A program made the position numbers and the translations under genes. Source: an uncultured Kiritimatiellota bacterium (lineage in GTDB: Bacteria > Verrucomicrobiota > Kiritimatiellia > RFP12 > UBA1067). Taken from it: a stretch of 64,000 nt of DNA. Of the stretch, positions 25,494 through 34,393 are shown piece after piece (within the stretch, counting starts at the first letter, position 1; each line of letters opens with the position of its first letter). The stretch covers positions 62,001-126,000 of the forward strand of contig CAKTYZ010000005.1 in the NCBI GenBank assembly GCA_934635225.1. Reading direction: 5' to 3'. The notes beneath the pieces are model-generated. The model was given only the letters and a program-made list of their open reading frames with translations. It made no database searches and was not told the DNA's origin.

Positions 25494-26507
25494 TCACACG
25501 AGCCCGCGTCGAATGAGATGTTCCGCGATCTCCACGGCATTCAGCGCCGCGCCGCGCAACAGCTGGTCGCCCGAGACGAACATCTCAAGGCCCCTGTCGT
25601 CATCGCGCGAGATGTCGCGGCGGATGCGCCCGGCGAGCACGTCGTACTTGGCCGTCGCGTCAAGCGGCATCGGATAGCCGCCGTTCAGCGGGTCGTCGAC
25701 GACGCGAACGCCCTCCGCGCCCCTCAGGATCTCGCGCGCCTCCTCCGGCGTGATCTCGTTCTCGAACTCCAGGTTCAGCGACTCGGAATGCGCACGGGCA
25801 ATCGGCACGCGCACGCACGTGCAAGACAGGCGAAGTTCGGGGTGATGAAGCATCTTGCGCGCCTCATTGCGCATCTTCAGCTCTTCGAGCGTATACCAGT
25901 TCGTCTCGTCGAACTTGTCGATGTGCGGGATGAGGTTGTACATGAGCTGGTGCTGGAAAGCCTTGACCGTCAGCGATTCGCCCTTCGCGTAGGACAGAAT
26001 CTGGCCTTCGAGCTCATCGAGGCCAGGAGCCCCCGCGCCCGACGCCGCCTGATAGGTCGAGGCGATCAAGCGCTTCAAGCCCTTCGCCCGGTGAAGCGGA
26101 GCCACCGCCTCCAGCATGATCGCCGTCGTGCAATTCGGATTCGCGATGACGCCCTTGTTCCAGTCAAGGTCCTCTGGATTCACCTGCGGAACGACAAGGG
26201 GAACCTCAGGGTCCTGCCGAAACGCGCGGGAGTTGTCGATCATCTTCGCGCCCGCCTTCACGCACGCGTCCTTCAGCTGGATCGCGACATCGGTCTTGCC
26301 GGCGAAAAGGACGATGTCCAGACCGTTGAAGCAGTTTTCGTCTGCCTTGCGGACATGATACGTCTCGCCAAGAATCTGCTCGTCGCGATCACGCGACGCA
26401 AAAACCTGAACCTGCCCCTTCAACGGGAACTTGCGCTCCTTGAGGACCTTGATCATTTCGGTGCCGACTGCGCCGACACCCACCAAACCGACCGCATATT
26501 CTTTCAT
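25494..26507 (-). CDS. asd: aspartate-semialdehyde dehydrogenase
   Basis: This is a 337-residue enzyme reducing aspartyl phosphate to aspartate semialdehyde for lysine/DAP, threonine and methionine. An NADPH-binding GVGAVGTEMIKVL stretch opens the protein, the active-site Cys is in NPNCTT, and the QAASGAG and RVP...HSESLNLEFE catalytic segments are present. The start is fixed by a promoter whose -10 ends 13 bases upstream. There is no Shine-Dalgarno, so it is probably translated from a near-leaderless mRNA. The IMP cyclohydrolase-ligase fusion follows after 47 bases. Confidence 0.95.
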   Translation of the reverse strand: MKEYAVGLVGVGAVGTEMIKVLKERKFPLKGQVQVFASRDRDEQILGETYHVRKADENCFNGLDIVLFAGKTDVAIQLKDACVKAGAKMIDNSRAFRQDPEVPLVVPQVNPEDLDWNKGVIANPNCTTAIMLEAVAPLHRAKGLKRLIASTYQAASGAGAPGLDELEGQILSYAKGESLTVKAFQHQLMYNLIPHIDKFDETNWYTLEELKMRNEARKMLHHPELRLSCTCVRVPIARAHSESLNLEFENEITPEEAREILRGAEGVRVVDDPLNGGYPMPLDATAKYDVLAGRIRRDISRDDDRGLEMFVSGDQLLRGAALNAVEIAEHLIRRGLV

Positions 26508-26520
26508 AAGTAAAGTAAGT

Positions 26521-26529
26521 ATTGTACCA
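26521..26529 (-). promoter_or_regulatory. extended -10 promoter for asd
   Basis: The minus strand reads TGGTACAAT. Thirteen bases separate the hexamer from the asd ATG. Confidence 0.6.
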
Positions 26530-26586
26530 AAACCGCCGCGTGGTTATGCACGCCCCATTGTCAGGTTCCAGGTTGACTCATGAGCC

Positions 26587-28326
26587 TCAAGCGAGTTCGG
26601 CCTGAAGTTTCGAGATGAACTCCGGAAGCTTCATCGCCCCAAGATCGCCCTCGGCGCGGGAACGGACGGAAATCTGTTCCGCCGCCTCGTCACGCGGGCC
26701 GACCACAACCTGATACGGAATCTTCATCAGCGTCGCTTCGCGAATCTTCGCACCAAGCTTCTCGGCAGAGGAATCCACGTCCACGCGGAAGTTTGCGGCC
26801 CGAAGAGCCGCCTGGATCTTCTTCGCGTACGGCAACGCCTTGTCAGAGATCGGGAGGATGCGCACTTGCTCTGGCGCAAGCCAAAGCGGGAACGCGCCCG
26901 CATAATGCTCGATCAAGATGCCGAAAAAGCGTTCAATCGACCCGAGAAGCGCACGGTGAACCATGTAGGGCTGGTGATCCTTGCCGTCCGCGCCGACATA
27001 GGTCAGGTTGAAGCGCTCGGGAAGGTTGAAGTCGAACTGGACGGTGCCGAGCTGCCACGGACGGCCCAGCGCATCCTTGATCTTCATGTCAATCTTCGGA
27101 CCATAGAACGCGCCGCCGCCTTCATCGACCTCGTAGGACATCCCCTCCTGCTCCAGCGCGTCACGAAGAGACTGCGTCGCCTGCTCCCAGCGCGCGGGAT
27201 CGCCGACGGCCTTCGCGGGCTTTGTCGAGAGATACGCCTGAATGTCGTGGAAGCCGAACTTGCCCAGCATCTTCTTCGCGAACTCGACCGTATCCTTGAT
27301 TTCCTGAACGATCTGATCGGGCGTGCAGAAGATGTGCGCATCGTCCTGCGTGAAGCCGCGCACGCGGAAGAGACCGTGGCGCACGCCATCCTTCTCGTAG
27401 CGGTAGACCGTGCCAAGTTCGGCATAGCGGAGCGGCAGGTCACGGTAAGACCGCTTCTCGAACTGGTAGCACTGGATGTGGAACGGACAGTTCATCGGCT
27501 TGACGTAATAGTCCTGCACGTAGGCATCCGAGCCCTCGCCCTCCTGCACCTTCATCACGGGGAACATGCCGTCCTTGTAGAACGACAGGTGACCTGACGT
27601 CTCCCAGAGGTTCGACTTGCCGACATGCGGCGTGTAGACAATCTCGTAGCCCGCCTCGTAGTGCTTCTGACGCCAGTAGTCTTCGATCGCGACACGCGCA
27701 CGCGCACCACGCGGCAGCCAGTGGGCAAGCCCGGGGCCGACCTGTTCGGTAATCGTGAAGAGCTTCAGCTGCTTGCCGAGAACGCGGTGGTCGCGCCTCT
27801 TCGCCTCTTCGGCGCGCGCAAGGATCTCCGCCATCTCCTTCTCGTCCTTCGCGACAATGCCGTAGATGCGCTGAAGCATCTTGTTCTTCTCGTCGCCGCG
27901 ATAGTAGGAGCCGGCGATCTTCGTCAGCTTGACGACGCCGATCTGCTTCGCATGCTCGACATGGGGCCCGCGGCACATTTCGACGTAGTCGCCGACCGTG
28001 TAGGTCGAAATCGCGACGCCATCGGCGACGACATCCGCCAATCGATCCAGCTTGTACTTCTGCCCATCAAGGAGCGCCTTCGCCTCGTCGGCAGAGACCT
28101 CCTTGCGCACAAACGGCTCGTCCAGCGCGATCAAGCGCGCGATTTCGGCTTCAATCTTCGGGAAGTCCTCTGGCGTGATGCGATGGGGAAGGTCAAAGTC
28201 GTAGTAGAATCCGTCGTCTGTCGCCGGGCCGATATCCACCTGCACATCGTCAAAAAGGTTCATGACCGCGCGCGCCATCATGTGCGCTGCGGAATGCCGT
28301 CTTTGCTGCTCCGTGATCTCTGCCAT
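26587..28326 (-). CDS. thrS: threonine--tRNA ligase without the TGS domain
   Basis: This is a 579-residue class-II synthetase charging tRNA-Thr. The N-terminal editing domain starts almost at the first residue (HSAAHMMARAVMNLF with the editing His pair, later CRGPHVEH). The catalytic core follows (motif 2 YRYEKDGVRHGLFRVRGF; zinc-site region MNCPFH) and then the anticodon-binding domain. The roughly 60-residue N-terminal TGS domain of the usual 640-residue enzyme is absent. The start at 28326 is set by AAGGAG six bases upstream and a promoter 25 bases upstream, so the domain is not hidden in a missed start. No T-box fits in the roughly 19-nt leader. Confidence 0.95.
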   Translation of the reverse strand: MAEITEQQRRHSAAHMMARAVMNLFDDVQVDIGPATDDGFYYDFDLPHRITPEDFPKIEAEIARLIALDEPFVRKEVSADEAKALLDGQKYKLDRLADVVADGVAISTYTVGDYVEMCRGPHVEHAKQIGVVKLTKIAGSYYRGDEKNKMLQRIYGIVAKDEKEMAEILARAEEAKRRDHRVLGKQLKLFTITEQVGPGLAHWLPRGARARVAIEDYWRQKHYEAGYEIVYTPHVGKSNLWETSGHLSFYKDGMFPVMKVQEGEGSDAYVQDYYVKPMNCPFHIQCYQFEKRSYRDLPLRYAELGTVYRYEKDGVRHGLFRVRGFTQDDAHIFCTPDQIVQEIKDTVEFAKKMLGKFGFHDIQAYLSTKPAKAVGDPARWEQATQSLRDALEQEGMSYEVDEGGGAFYGPKIDMKIKDALGRPWQLGTVQFDFNLPERFNLTYVGADGKDHQPYMVHRALLGSIERFFGILIEHYAGAFPLWLAPEQVRILPISDKALPYAKKIQAALRAANFRVDVDSSAEKLGAKIREATLMKIPYQVVVGPRDEAAEQISVRSRAEGDLGAMKLPEFISKLQAELA

Positions 28327-28351
28327 AGTAATTCTCCTTGGAAGTTCGTGT

Positions 28352-28360
28352 ATTATACCA
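28352..28360 (-). promoter_or_regulatory. extended -10 promoter for thrS
   Basis: The minus strand reads TGGTATAAT, with 25 bases to the ATG and a clear AAGGAG in between. Confidence 0.7.
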
Positions 28361-28480
28361 TATTTCCCCGCGTGATAGGCATCTGTCCGCCGGCAGCCCA
28401 AGCTTCACCGGACATGCCGCAGATGACGCGCTGACATTTGGCGGACTGCAATCCGACGCTCCGCCAGCCCATGGACGGCA

Positions 28481-29581
28481 TCAGCGCTGGCGATAAAAGG
28501 CGCGGACACCAAGGACGAGGAACACCACATCCGGAAGCAACGCCGCCGGGATGACGGGAAACCAGCCGTTCTTGGCCAGCACCATCATGATGATCGTCAG
28601 CCCATAAAAGCCGAAATACATTCCCAACGCACTCAAAACGCCGCGAAAGACGCTCTGCCGTCCCGTCGCGATGCCGAAAGGAATCGCAAAGAGCGTGATG
28701 ACCAAGCAAGCCAACGGGGAGAGCATCTGAGCCCAAACGTCATACACGTAGTCCCTGCGACGCGACGGCTCAAGCTCCGGGTGACTCCGAAGGTAACTCA
28801 GGCGATCCCGAATCGAATTGAACTTCCACGGGCGATTCTGGATCAGGAAGTCTGCTGGACGCTCCTGAAGTTCGGGAAAATTCCGCAACTTGAGTGCGTC
28901 AAGCTCCGGTGTCGGCGTGGCGATCTCCTGACCAAGTTCGTCATAGTGCTGGACCTGCGGATTCACAAACCACCACTCGCCGTCCAGATAGTCCGCCTGA
29001 TCGGCCGTGACGTTCATCAGCCGCGCGCCGCCGTTCGGACGGTCAACCGTCACGCGCACATCCAGCATGTGCTCGCCGGAGTCGTCAAGAAGCGCGCCAA
29101 CCTGCCATGTGCGCGCGGCAGACGTATTCCGAAAGACGATATTGTCGCCGCGCTCCAGCTTCGCCACGTCAAAGCGGTTGTTCTTCATCTGAGACGCCCA
29201 TTCCGCCTTGCTCGGCACGAACATCTCGTTGACCGCGACGACGAAAAGGCTCATCAGCGCGGCAACCGCCAGCAGCGGACGCACGATCACAAGGAAACTC
29301 ACGCCACTCGCCCGCATCGCGACAAGTTCGGAATGGCGGCAGAAGGTCCAAAGCGTGTAAAGCGTCGCCAACATGAGCGCGGCAGGCGCAATGTAATGGA
29401 AATAGGGCGCGAGGTAGGCGCAGAAATAGAGAGCCGCCGTCTTGACCGAGATCTTCGCCTCCAACATCCGCGAAAACGAACCGAAGAGATCGAAAAGGAC
29501 ATAGATCATCAAGAACCCGGTCAGGCAATAGAACAGCGGAACCAGAAATTCCTTCAGAACGTATCTCGACAGAATCTTCAT
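28481..29581 (-). CDS. LptF/LptG-family lipopolysaccharide export permease
   Basis: This is a 366-residue YjgP/YjgQ-family permease. Three membrane helices lie in the first 120 residues (FLVPLFYCLTGFLMIYVLFDLF; FHYIAPAALMLATLYTLW; a third near VIVRPLLAVAALMSLFVV). A periplasmic beta-jellyroll of about 150 residues follows, then three C-terminal helices. With an LptB ATPase it lifts LPS out of the inner membrane. LptF and LptG cannot be separated here and the partner permease is not adjacent. Its start lies 26 bases after the tRNA-Gln gene, so both may share the promoter at 29695. Confidence 0.88.
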   Translation of the reverse strand: MKILSRYVLKEFLVPLFYCLTGFLMIYVLFDLFGSFSRMLEAKISVKTAALYFCAYLAPYFHYIAPAALMLATLYTLWTFCRHSELVAMRASGVSFLVIVRPLLAVAALMSLFVVAVNEMFVPSKAEWASQMKNNRFDVAKLERGDNIVFRNTSAARTWQVGALLDDSGEHMLDVRVTVDRPNGGARLMNVTADQADYLDGEWWFVNPQVQHYDELGQEIATPTPELDALKLRNFPELQERPADFLIQNRPWKFNSIRDRLSYLRSHPELEPSRRRDYVYDVWAQMLSPLACLVITLFAIPFGIATGRQSVFRGVLSALGMYFGFYGLTIIMMVLAKNGWFPVIPAALLPDVVFLVLGVRAFYRQR

Positions 29582-29607
29582 AGGCGACTCGCGGCGCAGC
29601 GTTCAAT

Positions 29608-29681
29608 TGGTTGTCCCGCCTGGGTTCGAACCAGGACTAAGGGTATCAAAAACCCCTGTGCGGCCACTACACCACGGGACA
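29608..29681 (-). tRNA. tRNA-Gln (anticodon UUG)
   Basis: The minus strand folds into a full cloverleaf: a 7-bp acceptor stem TGTCCCG/CGGGACA, a GGTTCGAACC T-arm, and an anticodon stem GGGGT/ACCCT with loop TTTTGAT, giving anticodon TTG. CCA is encoded. Confidence 0.95.
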
Positions 29682-29694
29682 TCACTCGGCGCAT

Positions 29695-29703
29695 ATTATA
29701 CCA
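29695..29703 (-). promoter_or_regulatory. extended -10 promoter for tRNA-Gln (and probably the Lpt permease)
   Basis: The minus strand reads TGGTATAAT. The mature tRNA 5' end is only 13 bases from the hexamer. Confidence 0.7.
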
Positions 29704-29709
29704 TACTTC

Positions 29710-30942
29710 TTACGCGGCAGGCGTTGACTTGTCGACAATCGCGCAGATGCAGCAGTCCGACCAGACGTTCTCCGCCGTCTCGATCATGTCAATAATCGTG
29801 TAGATCGGGAGAATTACGCCCAGAATCATCAGATTGCCGCCAACCCCCGCCATCAGCGAGAGGGTGAGGAAGTAACACCCCATCGGCACGCCCGCATTGC
29901 CAATCGCGCAAATGACGGCCACGAAACACCAGACGAGCATCGTCGGAAGCGTCAGCGCGATGCCGCATTCCGGCGAGTTCTGCATGACGAAGAGAGAGGT
30001 CACGAGAATAAACGCGGCGCATCCGTTCATGTTGATCGTGCAGCAGAGCGGCAGGATGAAACGCGCGATCCAGGGCTTCGCCTTCATGTTTCGCTCGGCC
30101 GTCGCCACCGTGACCGGAAGAGTCGCAGCAGAGCTCTTCGTGAAAAGCGCCATGAGAAGCGCCGGCGTCATCTGCCGCATGACCCTGTAACCGTTGACGC
30201 CGCGCAGACAGCAGACCAGCGGAAGGACGACAAAGAACTGCACGAGGTTGCCGCCAATGACGACCAGCACATACTTGCCGATCGAGTCAACGATGACCCC
30301 CGCCGACATCTGCGCGGCAAGTTGCGCGGCAAAGGCGACGATGCCGATGGGGAGCGCCCAGATGAGACCCTTGATAAGCCCGAAGAAAACCTCCTGAAGC
30401 CCGCAAAGCGCACGATGAAGCGCCTTCACGTTGTCGCTCGTCTTGCCGAGGACCGCGATGGCGATGCCAAGCCCCGCCGAGATAAGCACAATCGGCAACA
30501 CGTTCCCCGTCAGGAACGGATTGACGAGGTTGTTCGGGATCGCATTGAGAATATGCCCGTAAATGGTGTCCGGCGTCTCGGCCATCTTCGCGACCGCATT
30601 CTTCGCGGACTCCGAAACGGCCGAAAGCGCATCAGGCGAGAGGTTGCCGGGCTGAACGACGAGATAGAGCCCGAGGCCAACAAGCGCCGCGAGGAACGAG
30701 GTGAAGACGGTGAACGTCAAGGTCTTCGCGAAGACGCGCCCCATGTTCTTGCCATCACCCAGCGAAGCCATCGCCGTCAGGATTGCGAGCGCAACCGTCG
30801 GAACGGCGACGAATTGGAAGCACCGCGTGTAAGCAGAGGCGACAAAGTCCATAAAGGCATTGAGCGCACCCAGGTTGAGACAGCCGAGGACCGCGCCCAG
30901 GACGAGCGCAAAAGTCCAGATAATCGCTTGCTTGAATTTCAT
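29710..30942 (-). CDS. dicarboxylate/amino acid:cation symporter (DAACS family)
   Basis: This is a 410-residue transporter of the GltP/DctA/SstT type with about eight membrane helices and two re-entrant loops. Family marks are VPTVALAILTAM near the first re-entrant region, a serine-rich FTKSSAATLPVT segment corresponding to HP1, and NMNGCAAFI, equivalent to the conserved NMDG motif with Asn-Gly kept. It couples uptake of glutamate, serine or C4-dicarboxylates to sodium or protons; the exact substrate is not readable. A promoter lies 92 bases upstream, and the leader holds two small hairpins (GCCC-GAA-GGGT and CTGTC-AAAT-GACAG). Confidence 0.88.
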   Translation of the reverse strand: MKFKQAIIWTFALVLGAVLGCLNLGALNAFMDFVASAYTRCFQFVAVPTVALAILTAMASLGDGKNMGRVFAKTLTFTVFTSFLAALVGLGLYLVVQPGNLSPDALSAVSESAKNAVAKMAETPDTIYGHILNAIPNNLVNPFLTGNVLPIVLISAGLGIAIAVLGKTSDNVKALHRALCGLQEVFFGLIKGLIWALPIGIVAFAAQLAAQMSAGVIVDSIGKYVLVVIGGNLVQFFVVLPLVCCLRGVNGYRVMRQMTPALLMALFTKSSAATLPVTVATAERNMKAKPWIARFILPLCCTINMNGCAAFILVTSLFVMQNSPECGIALTLPTMLVWCFVAVICAIGNAGVPMGCYFLTLSLMAGVGGNLMILGVILPIYTIIDMIETAENVWSDCCICAIVDKSTPAA

Positions 30943-31034
30943 GTTCGTTTTCGTCTGAATTGCTGTTTAGTTCCGCCCGACTTGCCGCATCCCTGTCATT
31001 TGACAGACCGACCCTTCGGGCCTATTAGATGGAG

Positions 31035-31043
31035 ATTATACCA
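31035..31043 (-). promoter_or_regulatory. extended -10 promoter for the DAACS symporter
   Basis: The minus strand reads TGGTATAAT. The predicted leader is about 86 nt, one of the longest in this window, with two short hairpins. Confidence 0.65.
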
Positions 31044-31081
31044 TATTCGCGGTCACTTCGCCGTGGGAATGGCGACCAGCC

Positions 31082-31816
31082 TCACGGCTCGCGAGCCGCC
31101 AACCCGTCCGGACAAGCACAAGCGGACAGGGTCTCAGCGGCAAGAGCCATGCCAAACGCGCAGGTCACGGGCATGACCGACCCCTTGGGGACAGGCCCCG
31201 TCATCGGGACCACGACCGCAGGGGCGCGCGGAGGTTCAGTCGAGCAGACGCACGTGAATGGCGTCGCCGGAAAGCGTCCCATCCGCTTGAACCGCTGGCG
31301 GAGGGCACGCGCGAGTCCGTCCCCCTCCACGCGGTCAAAGCGACGCACGACGACCTTCGTCGGGTCCAGACGCCGCGCCGCGCCCATGGAGGACAGGATC
31401 GGCACGCCCGCCGCCGTGGCCGCAAGGATCAGCTCGGCCTTGCAGTCCACGCTGTCGATGGCATCGACGACGACATCGAAATCCGTCAGACTCAGTTCAG
31501 GCGTCGTAGACGGATAGCGCCCGTTGAGAGCCGTGAAATCCCCTTCGGGATTGACATCCAGAAGACGCGCACGCAAAGCCTCGACTTTGGGCTGACCCAG
31601 CGTTCGTGCCGTCGCCGGGCACTGGCGGTTCACGTTCGACGGCACAACCACGTCGTCATCAACCAGCGTCAGATGTCCGACGCCCGTGCGCGCAAGGGCT
31701 TCCGCGCACCAGCTGCCGACACCGCCCACGCCGATGACCGCGACGTGCGCAACGGCAAGCCGCGCCATGGCCTCTTCGCCCAGCAGGGCGGCGGATCGCG
31801 AAAGGTCGATTCTCAT
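31082..31816 (-). CDS. tcdA: TcdA-like tRNA threonylcarbamoyladenosine dehydratase (E1/ThiF fold)
   Basis: This is a 244-residue ATP-dependent enzyme that cyclises the t6A base at tRNA position 37. The ThiF/MoeB nucleotide fold is plain: VAVIGVGGVGSWCAEALARTG, then TLVDDDVVVPSNVNRQ and DAIDSVDCKAELI. A Cys-containing CVCSTEPPRAP segment lies where TcdA has its C-terminal loop. The ATG at 31816 fits the family length; the open frame upstream lies inside the HNH gene. It starts two bases after the HNH stop, making it the last gene of a three-gene operon. Confidence 0.82.
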   Translation of the reverse strand: MRIDLSRSAALLGEEAMARLAVAHVAVIGVGGVGSWCAEALARTGVGHLTLVDDDVVVPSNVNRQCPATARTLGQPKVEALRARLLDVNPEGDFTALNGRYPSTTPELSLTDFDVVVDAIDSVDCKAELILAATAAGVPILSSMGAARRLDPTKVVVRRFDRVEGDGLARALRQRFKRMGRFPATPFTCVCSTEPPRAPAVVVPMTGPVPKGSVMPVTCAFGMALAAETLSACACPDGLAAREP

Positions 31817-31818
31817 CG

Positions 31819-32118
31819 TCAGCCTTCCGGGAAAAGCCGCGCAAGGATCTGCTCGGCGGGCGTATAGGCCTTCTTCTTCGCGTTGCAGTCCACGCAGCAC
31901 GGCACGCAGTTGCCGCGCGTGGAGCGTCCGCCGCGCGCCACGGGAACGACATGGTCCAGCGTCAGGTTCTCCGCGCCGACCTTCCGATGGCAGTAGTGGC
32001 ACTCGCCCTTCGCGATCCGGGCCTTCCACCAATCCGTCTGGCGCAGTTCGCGCGCCCGCGCACGCTCTCGCTTGACGTGGATGGGATCTGGGTTCAGGTC
32101 AAGCCAATCTTCGCTCAT
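31819..32118 (-). CDS. HNH endonuclease domain protein
   Basis: This is a 99-residue protein consisting mostly of an HNH domain: CHYCHRKV (first Cys pair), LTLDHVVPVARGG (catalytic DH) and CVDCNAKK (second Cys pair with Asn). It should be a zinc-structured nickase or endonuclease; such stand-alone HNH proteins are common in PVC genomes and their targets are unknown. The ATG at 32118 has GGAGG eight bases upstream and overlaps the U32 gene stop as ATGA. Its position between a U32 protein and TcdA may hint at RNA metabolism, which is inference. Confidence 0.82.
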   Translation of the reverse strand: MSEDWLDLNPDPIHVKRERARARELRQTDWWKARIAKGECHYCHRKVGAENLTLDHVVPVARGGRSTRGNCVPCCVDCNAKKKAYTPAEQILARLFPEG

Positions 32119-33119
32119 CTGCAAACCTCCTTCAGCAACGCGGCGCACTTTCCGCAGTGCGTGCAGTCGTTCGCCGTCGGGCATTCCCGCACGGCAGACC
32201 AAAGCGGAGAGACGTCGAACGCCCTGTTGTCAAACGCCACAGGCAGTTCCGGACGCGCGTCCATCAGGTCGGCAAGGTTGCCGTCGTAGGAACGCGTCGC
32301 ATAGGCCGCCACGATCTTCTCCGGATACGCATGCCGTCGCGTCGCAAGCTTGACAATGTCAACGAACGGCTCGTAGCGCGGCAAGTCCTCGGGGCGCAGC
32401 CATGTCGCACGGAGGAAATCCTCATAGTTTCCGCGCGCATACGTCTCCTTGCAGAGGAAAACCGAAAAGTCGAACCGTTCACCGACCTTCGACTGGACAC
32501 GGCGATTGTGTCCATGCAGATTGTCATGGAACTGCTGATACGGGCATTGCCGAAGACAGCCGGAATTCGCCTGTATGCCGACGGTCTTGCCATGCGCTCG
32601 CGCCCAGGCGGACATTCCGCGAAGCCAAGTCGTCTCGCGATGGCGCTCACGAGACGCATAAAAGGAATCAAACAGCGGCAGAATCGGCTCGAAGCCAACG
32701 GAACCGTGGACGCGCTGATTGATGCTCAAACGAATCTTCACGGACGGGAAACGCTGGCGCAAGACCGTCGCAATGAACGGCGAGGTCGTCGTCACGGTCT
32801 CGGGAAACAGCCCTTCGGCGTCCATTTCGCGCAGAATGCGCTCGACGAAATCTGCCAGATCCGGCGAGATCGCAAGGTCACCGTAGCAATTGCAGTTGAA
32901 GAGCGTGTCCAGTTCCAGCCCCTGCTCTCGCGCCCACATGAGGTCGGCCAGCATCTTCGCACGGACCTCCGACGTGAAATCAGGCGCGGGACGACAGGAG
33001 AGAACGCCCGGCCATGCGAAGAAAACCTCCTTGATGCGCGGCAAGTATGTCGCGCATGTCCCCGTAAAGTCACCGTTGAAGAAATGACCGACCGCCAGGT
33101 TCTTTCGTTCTATCGTCAT
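32115..33119 (-). CDS. U32-peptidase-like protein
   Basis: This is a 334-residue protein with a TIM-barrel-like sequence and a Cys motif NSGCLRQCPYQQFHDN, which resembles the U32 signature. Cysteines also occur at FLCKE and in a C-terminal CPTANDCTHCGKC cluster, possibly iron-sulfur. Known U32 members RlhA and TrhP hydroxylate rRNA and tRNA, so an RNA-modification role next to tcdA is plausible but inferred. The promoter -10 ends only eight bases before the ATG and there is no Shine-Dalgarno, the shortest leader in the window. Confidence 0.65.
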   Translation of the reverse strand: MTIERKNLAVGHFFNGDFTGTCATYLPRIKEVFFAWPGVLSCRPAPDFTSEVRAKMLADLMWAREQGLELDTLFNCNCYGDLAISPDLADFVERILREMDAEGLFPETVTTTSPFIATVLRQRFPSVKIRLSINQRVHGSVGFEPILPLFDSFYASRERHRETTWLRGMSAWARAHGKTVGIQANSGCLRQCPYQQFHDNLHGHNRRVQSKVGERFDFSVFLCKETYARGNYEDFLRATWLRPEDLPRYEPFVDIVKLATRRHAYPEKIVAAYATRSYDGNLADLMDARPELPVAFDNRAFDVSPLWSAVRECPTANDCTHCGKCAALLKEVCR

Positions 33120-33127
33120 GTCATGAG

Positions 33128-33136
33128 ATTATACCA
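33128..33136 (-). promoter_or_regulatory. extended -10 promoter for the U32-HNH-tcdA operon
   Basis: The minus strand reads TGGTATAAT. Eight bases separate it from the ATG, implying a leader of 1-2 nt. Confidence 0.7.
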
Positions 33137-33154
33137 AAAACAGACGACAAGAGC

Positions 33155-33178
33155 GCGGCGGCCTTTGCAGGCCACCGC
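33155..33178 (-). terminator. possible terminator after serC
   Basis: GCGGTGGCC pairs with GGCCGCCGC (one mismatch) around TGCAAA on the minus strand. A T-run follows only about 14 bases later, which is further than usual. Confidence 0.3.
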
Positions 33179-33204
33179 ACCCCTTCTCGCGTTCGTCAAC
33201 GGAT

Positions 33205-34302
33205 TCAGCCGTTCTTCTTCTCGAAGTCCTTCATGAAATCGACGAGCGCATCGACGCCCGCCATCGGGAAGGCGTTGTAGATCGAGGCGCGCAGACCGCC
33301 AACCGAGCGATGCCCCTTGAGGGAGGACATTCCCAGCTTTTTCGCCTCGTCGATGAACTTCTTCTCCAGTTCCTCGTCGTTGCCGCGAATGCGCCACGTC
33401 ACGTTCATGTTCGAGCGGAACTCGGGAAGCGCCGTGCCCGTCCAGAAGCCACTCGAATCAATGACGTCGTAAATCTTCTTCGCTTTCTCGGCATTGAGCC
33501 TGAAGAGATTCTCCTTGCCCATTTTCTTGACCCACTTCATCGTCTCGCCGAAAATGTAGATGCCCCAAGTCGGCGGCGTGTTGTAGAGCGAGTCATTGTC
33601 AACGTAAGTGCGATACTGGAGCATCGTCGGGATGTTCTCCGCGCCTTTCGCCACCAGTTCCTTCTTGATAGCGACGACGGCCATGCCAGACGGGCCAAGG
33701 TTCTTCTGCGCCCCCGCGTAGAACATGTCGAACTTCGTGTAGTCGCGTTCGCAGCTGAGGATGTCGGAAGACATGTCGCAGAAAAGCGGCGAACCCGTCA
33801 CGGGAAAGCTCTTGAGTTCCGCGCCCGCAATTGTCTCGTTGGAGCAGATGTGGCTGTAGGCCGCGCCCGGCGTCCACTTCCACTCGTCGTCGCGCGGCTG
33901 ACGGGTCGGGATGTCCTTCTGGCAGTCGGCCGCGACGTTCACCGTCGCGCCGCGAAGCTTCGCCACGACCTGCGCCTCCTTGAGCGCCTTGGCGGACCAG
34001 GTCCCCTGCTTGCCATAATCGGCCACAGCACCCGCACCCAGGTAGTTCATCGCGATCATCGCGAATTGCATCGACGCGCCGCCCTGCACAAAGCAGACGG
34101 CCCAGTCGTCGTTGAGTCCGCAGAGTTCCTTGAACGTCGCGATCGCCTCCTGATGGATGGCGTCATAATCCTTGCCGCGATGGGACATCTCCATCACGGA
34201 CATTCCGCAACCCTTGTAATCGACGAGATTCTGCTGCGCGTCTTGCAGCACTTCCAAGGGGAGAACCGCAGGTCCTGCGGAGAAGTTGTACGTTCTGGCC
34301 AT
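33205..34302 (-). CDS. serC: phosphoserine aminotransferase
   Basis: This is a 365-residue PLP enzyme making 3-phosphoserine from 3-phosphohydroxypyruvate and glutamate, for serine and (with 4-phosphoerythronate) pyridoxal. It starts with the diagnostic NFSAGPAVLP, contains SVMEMSHRGKDYDAI, and has the PLP lysine in MFYAGAQKNLGPSG. The C-terminal SLKGHRSVGGLRASIYNA closes the active site. An AGGAACAGGAA ribosome site precedes the ATG. It appears monocistronic, with its promoter at 34382. Confidence 0.96.
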   Translation of the reverse strand: MARTYNFSAGPAVLPLEVLQDAQQNLVDYKGCGMSVMEMSHRGKDYDAIHQEAIATFKELCGLNDDWAVCFVQGGASMQFAMIAMNYLGAGAVADYGKQGTWSAKALKEAQVVAKLRGATVNVAADCQKDIPTRQPRDDEWKWTPGAAYSHICSNETIAGAELKSFPVTGSPLFCDMSSDILSCERDYTKFDMFYAGAQKNLGPSGMAVVAIKKELVAKGAENIPTMLQYRTYVDNDSLYNTPPTWGIYIFGETMKWVKKMGKENLFRLNAEKAKKIYDVIDSSGFWTGTALPEFRSNMNVTWRIRGNDEELEKKFIDEAKKLGMSSLKGHRSVGGLRASIYNAFPMAGVDALVDFMKDFEKKNG

Positions 34303-34381
34303 TTTCCTGTTCCTTTTCTATTAGAGGTTATCGTTATTGTCTTGTCGCCGTAAGAGTTTATCAAGTCGGCGATGGGAGTGG

Positions 34382-34387
34382 ATTATA
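34382..34387 (-). promoter_or_regulatory. -10 box for serC
   Basis: TATAAT on the minus strand without the TG extension (GCG precedes it), 79 bases before the serC ATG. No clear -35. Confidence 0.5.
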
Positions 34388-34393
34388 CGCTTT

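Noticed and set aside
28326..28352. T-box riboswitch upstream of thrS
   Set aside because: The predicted leader is only about 19 nt, too short for a T-box.
30943..31034. Riboswitch in the symporter leader
   Set aside because: There are two small hairpins, but I could match none of the known glutamine, glycine or other amino-acid riboswitch cores.
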